A stretch of 64,000 bases of DNA, taken from positions 41,094,216-41,158,215 of the forward strand of contig OZ024857.1 of the NCBI GenBank assembly GCA_964017155.1, read 5' to 3'. The stretch comes from Oasisia sp. SBJ-2009 (lineage: Eukaryota > Annelida > Polychaeta > Sabellida > Siboglinidae). How positions within the stretch are numbered: position 1 is the first letter of the stretch; each line of letters begins with the position of its first letter. The position numbers and the translations under genes were made by a program. Positions 1 to 12,200 of this stretch are shown in pieces. The notes under the pieces were generated by a model that had not been told where the DNA came from, did no database searches, and was given only the letters and a program-made list of their open reading frames with translations.

Positions 1-714
1 TAAAAATATGCAGAAGAACTAAATGTATTTACTGAAAGGTGCATTAGCCAAAGGTTCCAAGCGATGAAGGAGTGAAGAACAAATAAGAATCCGTATATTT
101 GTATTATCGTGCCAGACATCCGTATTTAACTTTAAGAATAAGTTAGCAATAAATTGAAATAATACTTAACCACAGAGTTAACGATACCCATATAAAAAGT
201 AAGTTACACTTTATTATGGACATATCAGACAATTGTCTGAAATGTAATGGTGTAACTGGGCCATATCCCGCGAATCTTGAGGCGCGGTGCCGCAGTAACT
301 CAAACAATCGGGAAATCTTCAAACAAATATGAATAAGTAATGCAGATTGTACGTTGTAAGTTCTAAACAGTGTTGACTTTGAATACCAACGTTGTCGATT
401 TTAAAATATGTTATTATATATTATCAATCTCAGTTATCATTACTATTACAACAACATTGATGCTATTAGCGTTCAATTTCCTATTTCCTATTTCCTATAA
501 TTATTAAGAATACGATTGCAGTTTAACCGTAAATATCTACTTAAGACGATTTGCACTTGGGAACATTTTGTATAGTTTTTATTAACACGTTTCATAGTGT
601 GCTATTATTGTTGTTATTATACTTAATTTACAACTATCAAGTTTTACATGAATCAAATTTATGCTATTTAGAATTATATATGTTTATATGCATCCGTGAA
701 AGGGGCGAGTCGAG

Positions 715-781
<67 letters not shown>

Positions 782-926
782 CCTATATAATGCATACAAC
801 CTGTATATATATATATATATATATATATAATTATATATATATATATATATATATATTTATTTATTTATATTTTTATCTATTTATTTATATACCTGTACAT
901 ACACTGACCGCTGTCTCTGTCCGCAG
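1..926. other. AT-rich intron upstream of the zinc-finger exon
   Basis: AT-rich sequence with no supportable exon. It ends in a pyrimidine-rich tract and CAG at 924-926, a good splice acceptor for the exon starting at 927, so at least its right part is intron. Earlier exons of the gene lie outside the window. Confidence 0.6.
716..856. repeat. (TA)n microsatellites
   Basis: Pure TA dinucleotide runs at about 716-778, 803-828 and 831-855, separated by short unique sequence. They lie within 70-200 bases of the splice acceptor at 926. The open frame running through them into the exon is fortuitous. Confidence 0.9.
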
Positions 927-2106
927 CATCTGCATCCAGCGCTTCTCCAGCAGCAAGATGCTGCAGCGCCACCTACGCATGCACATGAAGAACGACGAGA
1001 ACTTCTACGGCTGCAAGGTGTGCGCGCTTAGCTTCGTCTGCTACGAGGCGCTGCTGTCGCACCTGCGCGGCGAGAACCACAAGCGCATGAAGATACGGAT
1101 CCAGGGCGTGTTCGTCTGCGTCGACTGTCGACGCGTCTTCCCGTCACGTGACTCGTACGCCATGCACATGCTGATGCGCGCGCAGAGCGAGGTGTGCGGC
1201 GACAGCATCGCGGACATGCGCGGTGACGACGGGTTGTTGGGCATGCACGGAGGCGACGATCTGGCGGACATGCGCGGCGGCGACGGCCTGACGGACATGC
1301 GCGAAAGTGACGGGGTTTCAGACATGCGCAGTAGCGACAAGGACGGCAGGACGAGTCAGGATGGAGTCAATACTCCGGTATCGGACGAATCGGTTAAAGG
1401 CGGCGGCGATAGCTACCAGGAAGTGACGTCACCGGCTAGAACACAGATCGATCCCGCGGCGTCGGATGACCATGACAATCATCAGCACCCACTGAATCTG
1501 TGCACAAACGGAAGCAGTGGGGAATCGCGCAGCGAGAGCGTCGTTGCGCAGGCGCAGACAACTGCAGAAAACGGGTACACCGATAAATCTGGAGATTCGC
1601 CAGATGGCGCTCCGGATCCGGTCAGTCCGGATATGGAGAAGACCGACGACGACGCGACGATAACGAAGACCCCACGCGAAGACATCGGCGCGTCGCCCGC
1701 ATGGCATCACAAAGACGCGACGACGCTGTCGGAGTGTCTGCGCAACGACACCGACTCGCCACCTGAACTTCCGCCGCCGACGCTGAAGCAGCTGCGCGGG
1801 AAGAAACCTCGCGGGATTTCGTCGTCGCACTTCCGCACGCTGGCGGCGGCGACGCTGAAGCGCAACTACGGGCCGTGGGCGAACCACCGGAACCGGGTCG
1901 TGCGAGGCGCGCCGGGCGGAAACACGCCAATGACGTGCGTCGTGTGCTGGGCGCTACTCGACTCTTGCGACAGTCTCGCCATGCACATGATGGAGCAGCA
2001 CTCGCAGCCCAAGTCGTCGTACTTCGGTACGCCGACGGTGCAGCAGCAACCGGCCCCACAACCCCCGCCGCGGACCCCCGACGACACGCCGGACGAGTCG
2101 CTACCT

Positions 2107-2137
<31 letters not shown>

Positions 2138-3078
2138 TGCTGCTGGCGCACGTCCAGTACCAGGCGTACCCGGTCGGTACAGACGGTGGCGGCTACGGCG
2201 GGCAGGACTCGTCCGGCGGCGGCGAGGCGACCAGCGCCGGGGCTCCGTCGCCCGAGTGCGGCTACGCGCTGCCGGACAGCACGAAGCGGAAGGCGTCGAT
2301 CACCAGCGACGACGGCGACGCGAAACACAGGAGGACGTCGCCGCCGGGCATCGCGATCATGGCCGATGCGCTTGCGCAGTGCCGACCGGAAGTGGGCGCC
2401 GGGAAAGCGTCGGAGCTGTGTCCGCATTGCGGGGTCGCCTTCTGCGAGCACACGGCCTGGGAGCTGTTGACGAAGAACGGGACATTCCGGTCGCCCGGGC
2501 GACACGCCTCGCCCGCACGCATCCCGACGCTCGTCAACGCCGGGTGTGACGTCATCGATGTATCGCGGCGACTGTCGACCGGTGGCGACACGGCGACGCC
2601 GCCGGACAGAACGACCGGAGATGACGTGTGCGTGCTCGCCGCGCGCCGCACGCCGGTGTGCGAGAACGAGGCGGACGGCTACCGGAAGGAGACGGCCGCC
2701 GACGAGACGAGCAACAAGACGCTGTCGCCGCAACTTCCGGAGCCGTCGCACATGCGCGTCTCGGAGGACGGCTCGTCCGATCGCAGCACGCCGGGGGCGG
2801 CGGTGGCCCCGACGTCACCCCGCCGGTCGATGACGATGACGACGACGACGACGACGCTACAACACGACGAACTCGGCGAGGGTGACGTCATCGACTACGT
2901 GTTGTCGAACGTCGACCGGCTGGCGATGTGCAAGTACTGCAGGATCGTGTTTACCGATCGCACCATCTACTACCTGCACATGGGACTTCACAACCTCAAC
3001 AACCCGTGGCAGTGCAACCTGTGCGGACGTGCCTGCAGCAACGTGCACGAGTTCTCGTCACACGTCATCCACTACTGA
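927..3078 (+). CDS. C2H2 zinc-finger protein, C-terminal exon, Ikaros/Hunchback-type
   Basis: Final coding exon (partial gene; the N-terminus is outside the window). It begins in mid-codon after the acceptor at 924-926 and stops with TGA at 3076-3078. The exon opens inside a C2H2 finger whose first Cys must lie in the previous exon (ICIQRF, H at 970s). It continues with CKVC..H..H (1013-1080), CVDC (1117-1180, second His degenerate), CVVC (about 1939-2001) and CPHC (about 2421). The terminal pair is CKYC..HMGLH (2930-2992) and CNLC..EFSSH (3013-3072). The HMGxH linker and EFSSH motif are typical of the C-terminal dimerisation fingers of Ikaros and Hunchback. Between the fingers are long disordered stretches, a run of about 11 prolines from (CCG)n near 2107-2140, and imperfect repeats of DMR(G/S) near 1210-1330. 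Probable role: sequence-specific nuclear transcription factor. Orthology within the Ikaros/Hunchback group is not resolved, and the last His is atypically spaced (HVIHY at the end). Confidence 0.85.
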
Positions 3079-4469
3079 TCGGCGCGCCGCCATATTGGTC
3101 ACGTGATCCCGCAACGATCGCCGCGCTGCCTGGCGGGACAATGATAAACACGTAACGCGTATTCAAACAACTATCATTTCACTCTCCTTTGATTGGAGAT
3201 AGCGTGACAGTTGTGATGCAGGGCAACTCGACGTGGGACGATGTTACGTAAAAGAAGACAGGGATGCTACACTTTATTTTGTAGATAAATCATGAAGTCT
3301 TAAGATATTTTCTTTAATTGGTGGTTTTCCATGTAATGTTGCAGCATTGTCGGTCGAACTGACACGTATACGTGTTGTGTATCATTTCCACTATATAGAA
3401 AAAGTCGTATAGTCAAATGGGCGAACTGATACTATACTACACGAATATGCCAAAGGTCACGTGGTTCGTACCACTTTACGGATGTCGTGAATGGTGAAAT
3501 GTTGCAAATCGCTGGTTACCACAACCAAAAACAAAAATTGGTGTGACGAACAGAAGTCTAAATACAAACCATTGACAGCACCAGCCGGACGTGTGCGACA
3601 ATACGTCACGAACAGTCGGTGCATAACTCTGTACAGTTACAAATCTGACGTTACAGTTGTTTGCTTTACAACCAGTTAATATGCTGCTGCGCTCGGAAAT
3701 CCGAAGACCACCGTGTGATATTGTGCAACATCGTGAGCGATTCACACGTGTGGCAAATGTTTTTGTAAGGCATAATTACTAGTGATCAATTATTTGTAGT
3801 CCTACAAGATATGATATGTTTCGTCGACATAGAAACGTAGCTGTAGTGTCAACGAATGCGGCAGTGACAGCCGACGATGCGTTCTAATACGACATGTCTA
3901 TCTATTCCCCGTGGAAGACTGATTTATGAAATAATTATAATTTAGACTGCCAGCATACACTTGACGTTGGAAGCTAGGCTAAGAATTTATAACCACTTAC
4001 TGAATTATTAAATATTGGACAACAGACCTATGAGATACTAAACTATTGTTTGCAGAAGCTATTCGCTCGGTCATTACTTCCGGCATGGAGGTTTGACTAG
4101 TTATTAATTATGTATATAATATATTGTTTATGTTGTTGTCACAATATCTGTCATCTGTCATATTCGTCGTGTTTTGTTATGTTTCATTAAATGTGGAAAG
4201 CTTTTTAATTATAAGCATGTAGCAACATCATTATCAAGCTAGCCCTTTCAAGCATACATCGACTGAGTACACGGTTATCTTCCTAACAAAATCACACGAA
4301 TAGCAGCATGGTTGACACCGATTTTAAACGCTAAGAAAACAGTTGTACGGGTGCACACAATTATCGATCAACTATAGTTGTTCGTATAAACGCATCTTTA
4401 ATTATTGACCCCGAAACGAACCATCATTGATCAGAACAGTTTCATTCTGGAATTCACCACGTTGAAACA
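3079..4469. other. 3' UTR and intergenic sequence
   Basis: Follows the zinc-finger stop codon. Presumably 3' UTR at first, then intergenic. A 62-codon open frame at 3491-3679 has no recognisable features. I see no other gene, RNA or mobile element. Confidence 0.4.
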
Positions 4470-4860
4470 GCGGTATCCAAGATGGAGAGAAATGTGTATG
4501 GTCCCGCCACGTCCTGGAAAACAATTTGCAAATTTCGGCAGGATGCAACGTTGTCGCAACGTTGTACTCCCGCTGTGAAAATCAAAGTCGGGTTATGCGT
4601 CGCTGCCGCCACGTTATAGCGTCGCTGTCGCCACGCTGTGTGACGTTGTGCATCGTTATGCCTCGCTGTCGCCATGCAGCATAGCGTACCACAACGTATC
4701 GTAACGGATCACAACGCAGCACACGCAGTTCGCGTTCTGTCACGTTTTTGCTACGTTGTAGCCACGTTGTACCACGTTGTTGCCACGATGTACTGCGTTG
4801 TACCGCGTTATACCGCGTTGTTGCGACGTTATGGTACATTGTGGGGAAACGCTAGCGAAT
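4470..4860. repeat. Degenerate short tandem repeat (CGTTGTACCA-like)
   Basis: Many diverged units of about 10-12 bases related to CGTTGTACCA or CGCTGTCGCCA follow each other (for example near 4615-4680 and 4745-4830). This is an old, decayed tandem array. Open frames on both strands here follow from the repeat and look non-coding. Confidence 0.6.
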
Positions 4861-4880
4861 TTTGAACATGTCCCATGTCC

Positions 4881-5232
4881 GGGCGGGCGGGCGGGCGGGC
4901 GGGCGGGCGGGGGGGCGGGCGGGCGGACGGACGGACGGACGGACGGACGGACGGACGGACGGACGGACGGACGGACGGACGGACGGACGGACGGACGGAC
5001 GGACGGACGGACGGACGGACGGACGGACGGACGGACGGACGGACGGACGGACGGACGGACGGACGGACGGACGGACGGACGGACGGACGGACGGACGGAC
5101 GGACGGACGGACGGACGGACGGACGGACGGACGGACGGACGGACGGACGGACGGACGGACGGACGGACGGACGGACGGATTGTGCAGGGGCATGGGCGCA
5201 TGGGCGCATGGGCGCATGGGCGCATGGGCGCA
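4881..5232. repeat. (GGGC)n, (GGAC)n and 8-bp GCATGGGC tandem block
   Basis: Three adjoining arrays: GGGC units at about 4881-4923, about 64 copies of GGAC at 4924-5179, and GCATGGGC 8-mers at about 5189-5236. The base change GGGC to GGAC suggests one array that diverged and expanded. The TDGR and RPSV open frames on the two strands are artefacts of a 4-bp unit that has no stop in any frame. Confidence 0.95.
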
Positions 5233-5240
5233 TGGGCAGA

Positions 5241-5829
5241 AGAACAAGAGACAAGAAATTGCTGACAGGTGTTAAGAAGAGCACAGAGAGGACGGGTAGT
5301 TCAACCACGTGACTTCACCTTGTAGAGGGAACAAAGAAGATCTCTACACAAGGAGCCTCTACAGCACCGAGTACACTTCAACAATACGAATTACGACAGG
5401 GGGTCTGAACAATTTATAAAATAAATTGCACGATACATTTACATTTATGGCTGGCCCCTTAAACTCTTCTAAGTAAAATTGTGAACAAGGAAGAATCCGA
5501 CTCACGAACAGAATTGTGCCTGAAGATGAGCAATATATAGAACACCTCGATAAGAAACCGCACGACAGGTGGCAAATATACCGTGGTCTAGAACAGGCAG
5601 CTGGAGATATGCAATTACGGCGTAGGTGCTGTCTTACAGCTGGCGACTAAACTTGCAGCTATAGACATCTATAGTGGCGACGACATGCGACCATGCCACA
5701 CATCAGACTTTACCTGACAAAAAATCTAGTGATTGCCATTGTATTGCGTTATATGCCACGAGTCAAATCTCTCGATAATCTTTTATGAAACAACAATCAA
5801 ACGTTACCGAACATTTCTCAGGATAGTTC
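5241..5829. other. Unassigned sequence
   Basis: Between the tandem block and the Penelope-like remnant. No gene or repeat could be recognised. Confidence 0.3.
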
Positions 5830-7000
5830 TTGTCCAATCAATGGTTTTAGTTGTTGTGTATTTCTCATTGGTCGTGTTATCTACGTCCTTCTTGTGTTCG
5901 TTCTGTCGTGTTTTCAGTAGTCTCCCGGTCTCTCCAGTATACTCGACACCACAGTTCTTTCATGATATCTGGTACACCAGCTCACCTTGTTCTGCAAGCT
6001 CTACCTTGTCATTTGGATGTACCACCAGGCGTCTGAGGGTGGTGTGGGGACTCCATACTTCTTCATTATTATGTTTACTCTTTCCGAGACTCCCTCCACA
6101 CATGGGATAACTACTTAACTCCTGTAGTCTTTGTTCTTTGTCTTACTGTCGGTCTTTTCCTTCTCTTCTGCGTTGTCTGGGACCTTTTCAAGCCCTAAGA
6201 TGGATAGACACATTAAGGCTCCTCTCAGGTGTTCCGTCTCTTCCTTCTTGTCCAGGGGTGACTGAACTACTTTTATTTTCTACTTGAGTAGAAGTAAAAG
6301 TAAGCCTCTTCAAAACTACTTGAGTAGAAGTAAAAGTAACTTGGAAAAAAATCTACTTGAGTAAAAAGTAGAACTACTTTCTAAAAGTAATTGAAGTAAA
6401 AGTAGAACACAACATAACGCTCTGATTCCGCAAAGCAAATACGCCCGTGATTGGACAATATTAATAGCTTTTGTCCTGCCGACTGGATCCATCTGGCGAT
6501 TAAAACGAAATGTCGACGGATGGAGCGCCATCAAGCGACGTAAGTTATAACTAAAAAAGTAACGAAAATATTGCGAAGTAAATGAAAGTAACGAAGTAGA
6601 AAGTAGCGTTACCGCAAATAAAACTACTTCGTTACAAGTAGAAGTAGTTAGTTGAAATCTTACTTTGTTACTTCCAGTTACTTGAAAAAACTACTCAAGT
6701 AGAGTAACGAAGTAGATCTACTTCGTTACATGACACCCTTGTTCTTGTCCCCCTCCTCTGTGGTTATCGGCTCACACCTGTTCATGAGCGTTCTGACAAC
6801 TCACAACTCATAGATTCTGATGTTTGGGTGGTGGGACGCAAAGTTTAGGTAGGTACTGGTCAGTGTGCGTCTTCTTCCCCGTAGGGCCCGTACACGGTGG
6901 ATGTCACGCTTCCTTTCTGGTGAACTTGGCAATCAAGAAAGGCATGTTTTTCGTCTTCCCTTGTGAAGTCGATGCTACTCGTGGGATCTACTGTATTCAA
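5830..7000 (-). mobile_element. Decayed Penelope-like retroelement (reverse transcriptase end plus GIY-YIG endonuclease)
   Basis: On the minus strand, 7000 to about 6770 encodes the end of a Penelope-type reverse transcriptase. HAFLD is followed, after a frameshift, by KKTHTDQYL, which matches the (R)KPTHTDxYL signature of the family. The reading then crosses the hAT insertion at 6253-6741 and continues at 6250-6130. At about 6005-5835 it gives LVYQIS, a stop, KNCGVEYTGETGRLLKTR and QNEHKKDV, which is the GIY-YIG nuclease core found downstream of the RT in these elements. Stops and frameshifts show that the copy is dead. Family assignment is from motif recall, not from a search. Confidence 0.75.
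6253..6741. mobile_element. Non-autonomous hAT element (MITE), 489 bp
   Basis: The ends are CAGGGGTG (6253-6260) and CACCCTTG (6734-6741), inverted with one mismatch. They are flanked by the identical 8-mer TTCTTGTC at 6245-6252 and 6742-6749, and an 8-bp duplication is the hallmark of hAT transposition. Subterminal regions carry many copies of ACTTGAGTAGAAGTAAAAGTA-like motifs in both orientations, as in the ends of Tol2-type hAT elements. It encodes no transposase. It sits inside the minus-strand Penelope-like remnant, so it is the younger insertion. Confidence 0.9.
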
Positions 7001-7009
7001 ATGTCGTTG

Positions 7010-7092
7010 CAATTTATCTTGATTGGAGAGATTGGCAGACTACCGAACACCGAAAACACGACTGGACGAACACAGGAAGGAGGAATAAATAA
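7010..7092 (+). mobile_element. Second GIY-YIG fragment of a Penelope-like element, plus strand
   Basis: The plus strand around 7018-7085 reads GE(I)GRL followed, after a small shift, by KTRLDEHRKE, the GIY-YIG core seen in Penelope-like elements. It is opposite in orientation to the remnant at 5830-7000, so this is a tail-to-tail arrangement. It runs into AAATA repeats at about 7084-7099. Confidence 0.5.
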
Positions 7093-7258
7093 ATAAATAT
7101 ACTTATATAGCGCCAAATGTAGTTACAACTTTACAAGGCTCTTTACATGTACGTGTACATGTAATAGCTACAAATAACAAAAAGTCTTACTGGAATTTGT
7201 TGCTAAAATTACAGAGTTCCGTTGCATTAATTATTGTGACCATAGGAGTATTTACTTT

Positions 7259-8370
<1,112 letters not shown>

Positions 8371-8618
8371 CCGTAGCCGCAGCAGACGATGGTTTTGAAT
8401 TGCCGTCGAGTTTTAGCTTTAAAATAATCTAACGAAAACGATCCGGAGAAAAAGTTGTATTTTACTCGTCCCGGCTCCCGCCGAGAAAAAAAATCACTGG
8501 CGATAAAGTGCTGCCATCTCACGGTGCCTGAATAATCTAGGCTAGTATATAGTACGTGATTTCACGGAAGGTGGCACCACTGGCGAGCTGTTCTGCGCAG
8601 CGCAGTTTCCCAGAAGTC
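8371..8618. other. Upstream region of the ZAP-like gene
   Basis: Unique sequence between the LINE remnant and the ISRE-like site. It probably includes promoter DNA of the gene whose coding start is at 9230. No TATA box can be assigned with confidence. Confidence 0.35.
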
Positions 8619-8630
8619 GGTTTCGGTTTC
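8619..8630 (-). promoter_or_regulatory. ISRE/IRF-element-like site
   Basis: The plus strand reads GGTTTCGGTTTC, so the minus strand is GAAACCGAAACC, an exact match to GAAANNGAAANN, the core bound by interferon regulatory factors in animals. It lies about 145 bases upstream of the probable exon-1 splice donor (8775/8776) and 600 bases from the start codon of a ZAP-like gene, a family that is interferon-induced in vertebrates. The match is seen directly; function is inferred. Confidence 0.45.
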
Positions 8631-8639
8631 TAGAAAGTG

Positions 8640-8775
8640 TCGCTAGTTGGCGTGACTGTGGCAACATTCGTCTGTAATACTTTTGGCGACTTGTCGATAT
8701 TGACGGTTACTTCCCCAACCAGTTGATCCGGGATATCACAACAAATTAAATAACACCTGAATCAGTGAATGACCG
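8640..8775 (+). other. Probable 5' non-coding exon of the ZAP-like gene
   Basis: A consensus donor GTGAGT starts at 8776, and the next acceptor is TTGTTGTTGCAG ending at 9190, which leads into 39 non-coding bases before the ATG at 9230. The transcription start is unknown, so the left boundary is nominal. Confidence 0.4.
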
Positions 8776-9000
8776 GTGAGTACTCAATTGCATGGTGACT
8801 ATATACTCGGTCTCAGCCTCGGGACTAGCAGTAGCATGCAGCTGCTAGGCCAGTACTGGCAGTAGGCGAGGGCCCAGACAGCAATCCCAGCAAAACTGCA
8901 GATATGAGTCACTTATTTTGTGAGATGCAAAGCTAATTTTTAAAGCATATTTGGCTCAGTGGAGTTTACAGCGAATCTTACACTAAGTTACAGTGACGAC

Positions 9001-9101
9001 AGTCATACTGCTTGCTCTAGAACTAGTTAATTGTCTAATTACAGACATTACTAATGTCTGTAATGAGACAATTAACTAGTTCTAGAGCAAGCAGTATGAC
9101 T
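9001..9101. repeat. 49-bp near-perfect inverted repeat (hairpin)
   Basis: Arm 9001-9049 is the reverse complement of 9053-9101 at 48 of 49 positions, with the three-base spacer ACT. It lies in the first intron of the ZAP-like gene. As RNA it would form a very stable hairpin. It may be the remains of a short foldback element; no flanking duplication is evident. Confidence 0.95.
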
Positions 9102-9229
9102 AATGTCATTAGTCTAAATTAGTGTTGATACAAGGTAGAACATACATTATCATTTGATACAATAAATTAACTATTATTTTGTTGTTGCAGATAGCTTTGC
9201 TGTCCAAGAACAGTGACCACTGTTCTACA

Positions 9230-12200
9230 ATGGCGCAAGCTGACCTCAACACAACTCTGCTGAATATAGTGACCCACTTTGTGGAACAGCATGGCAGAGC
9301 AAAAGCCCTGACAGAAAAAGAACTGAAAATATTCACTGACATCCTACGTCGTTTCAACGGAAGAATGCACGTTCGAGACCTTCCCACACTTGACCTCGAT
9401 CGACCCCTTGGTTGGATAAGGGAACATCCCGAACGATTCCAAATTTTTGAGGACGACGCCGGGCAGCCTGTGATGGTTGGAGTAGTAATCCGTGGAGTAA
9501 GGATTTGCCCCGATTACAATTCCAGTCGTAGACTGGTAGGTTGTGGCAAGGCAGACTGTCAAGCATTCCACGTATGCCGGGACCATGCTGGGGGGTGGTG
9601 TCGTGCAGGGGAAGGGTGTCGTCGCCCACACTCGTTCACCGACGATCACAACCAACGCCTTGTGGAGTGGTTCCGCTTGGACGGTTTCAGTTGTGACGAG
9701 TTGTTCAGGATTCTGGCCCTGTCCACTCCTCAGGTGTGTAACGACTACAACAACAAAGGCTGCGGACTCATGGGCAGGTGTGTGCGCATACACGTCTGTC
9801 GGAACTATGTTGCGGGGACTTGCACGATCGCAGGCTGCGACAGGGCACATGATTACAGCAGCGCTCACTCCAAGCGGCTGTTGCACATGTACCGACTTGA
9901 CGCCAACAACCCCGACTACATACGACGCCATCTGTTGTTCTACAGGGTGAAACCTTCGCACACGCGGGCTCCAGTTAGAGCTCAGGCACCAGTTAGAGCT
10001 CGTGTTCTACATGCATTATTCGCACCCGTCCAAGATCTTGATGAAGATGATGATGAGCCAACATTAGATGAGTTGCCAGTATTACCTCGCAGACAGGGAA
10101 GGGTTGTTGGTGCCAAAGCTCAACTTCTTGCTGGTGTCAACAGACTGGAGTCACCACCATGTCTTGTTGAAGAAGTTTATCCTGTCAAAAAAACTACAGA
10201 TATGAAACCTTCATCATCAACTGACCCCGATGAACAAGCATCTCCTGCAAGTGATGTTGCCTGCTCATCCGTGCCACGGCTATCATCAAGAAAAGAAACA
10301 AAACCCAGGACAAAAGTCACAAAGACACTGCGAAGTCTAAGACTGGATCGAGAGAGCTCCAGAGAACAACACAAGAGTAAGAAGACTGCAGAGGTGCATA
10401 TTCACCAGAAAGCTGCGGAGAGGGTGTATATATGTGAGAAGAACATTGAAGACGAGTGTTCACTTCGGAGTAAGTGTCCCAGTCACCATTACTCGCAACC
10501 GTTCTTGTGGCAGGTGAATGCCTTTGACAAGTGGGTCACTTTGGAAGACGTCAATGACATCATAGAGAGCAGCTTCTGCGACCCAGGAAAAGACGAGGTT
10601 CTTGTCAAGGTTAGAGGCACTGGTGTTTTTATGATAGAATAAAACATTGTGTATATTAATTATACAGTAGATAGTTAGATGTGAGTTGTTGCAAGTGTAA
10701 CATTTGGCAAAGAAGTTTAGTTTACCATATAGGGTTGCCCATAAAATGTACACTCACATAAATTTGCAGTAATTTTGACAAAGTTCCCTATGAAGTATAC
10801 CTATTTCAGTGTATATTAATTTATTATATTCGTTGCTTGGCAATATTAGTCATTTATGCCAGTGATGTAAACAAATGTCATAGCTGTATTATAGAATAGT
10901 TGTCTAAGCATATAGTCTAAACAAATCCCAAAATAGTCTAGAATTTGAGCATGCTTTTAACATATGAAAAGACCCCTTTATAAATTTGGTACATAATAAT
11001 AATGCGTAGGCTAATTTGGGTTTGGCATGGATTCTTATGCTTGCAGTTGCCTGATATCGCCGACGGGGTATTTGATACAGAGCTGTATGGCAACATTAAA
11101 TTTACTGAGATGACCATCAGTCTCTTGGACATGGATCTGGCTATGCGGCGTTTGACCACCAAGTCTTACCTCTCTACAGAGGTTGACAGCTGCTACTTGG
11201 CAGCAGTGGCCGTGGAGGCATCACCTGACGACACTCGTAGGAGCTGCAAGACGAAATGGGTGTGGTATTGGGAGTCTCCTGATGGCACTTGGAACAGATA
11301 TAAGGTACGCCAAGACAGGCACATCTGCAGCCAATGCCTAAGAAATGCATTTCACATAGTGCATTTATATTTCGATCTGTACAGGTTAAGTTAAGCTTGT
11401 TTGATATTGAATCAAGGGTGCCAGCTCCTAAGTTTAAGCTTGCAACAATGTTCGCAATTTGAAAGATTCCGCCAGCAACACGTTCAAATGGTAAACAAAA
11501 GATCCAGTTTTAGAACAAAATTGATTGGCAATAATGCCAAGGTTTGATGTTTAACGTTCCAATGTTCTAGACAACAGACATTACAAATGATGCTCTGCCA
11601 ATTCTGGGCAGAACCTGGCACCCTCCCTTTAAATAGAATAGAATAATCTCCTTAGGTCACTGGTGATGGCTGTATGGCTGTGCTGGCGGTTTGCTAGGCC
11701 ATTTCAAGCCAACATGTTTGGAAATGAGTATTTACTTGTGAGGTAAATTATATACCTATGGATTCTTAAAGTTCCTAAAAGTTATTCTATTATGACTGTG
11801 GACCCCAACCAGGCCCATTTTTCTCAAATCATGACCATTTGGGCAATTTCACAGTAAGCTAAACCGTCAGTTATAGTATTACTTTGACATGAATTTTCTC
11901 TTCCAGATATGCTGGGGAGTTGCTGGTTTTAGCCGGTTAAAGCACATAAGTATTACAAAGTTGATGGTCTTGCAGTTCGTCACGTTTCCATCCACGCTGA
12001 TTACGTCAGTGCCAGACAGCATTATCTGAACCCTTTGCAAACTCAAGAATTTAAGCTAAGCCAGCGAAATCATCCACCAGAAGTGTGGTTGGCCTCTGGT
12101 CATGTGATAATTTAGGGTGATTTCAGCCACCTGTTGCTTGTGTTAGCAAGCAAATATTCACATACACAAAACCGTTCAGCTGCTCGTGTGATTGGGTGAA

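Noticed and set aside
1875..2549. Ala/Arg-rich frames overlapping the zinc-finger exon
   Set aside because: Shadows of a GC-rich coding exon; they lack domains, while the main frame has zinc fingers.
4740..5312. TDGR and RPSV repeat proteins
   Set aside because: Product of the (GGAC)n array; no stops are possible in a pure array.
10610..10642. Native C-terminus RGTGVFMIE of the ZAP-like protein
   Set aside because: It is intron read-through; splicing at 10609 to 11047 continues WWE domains in frame.
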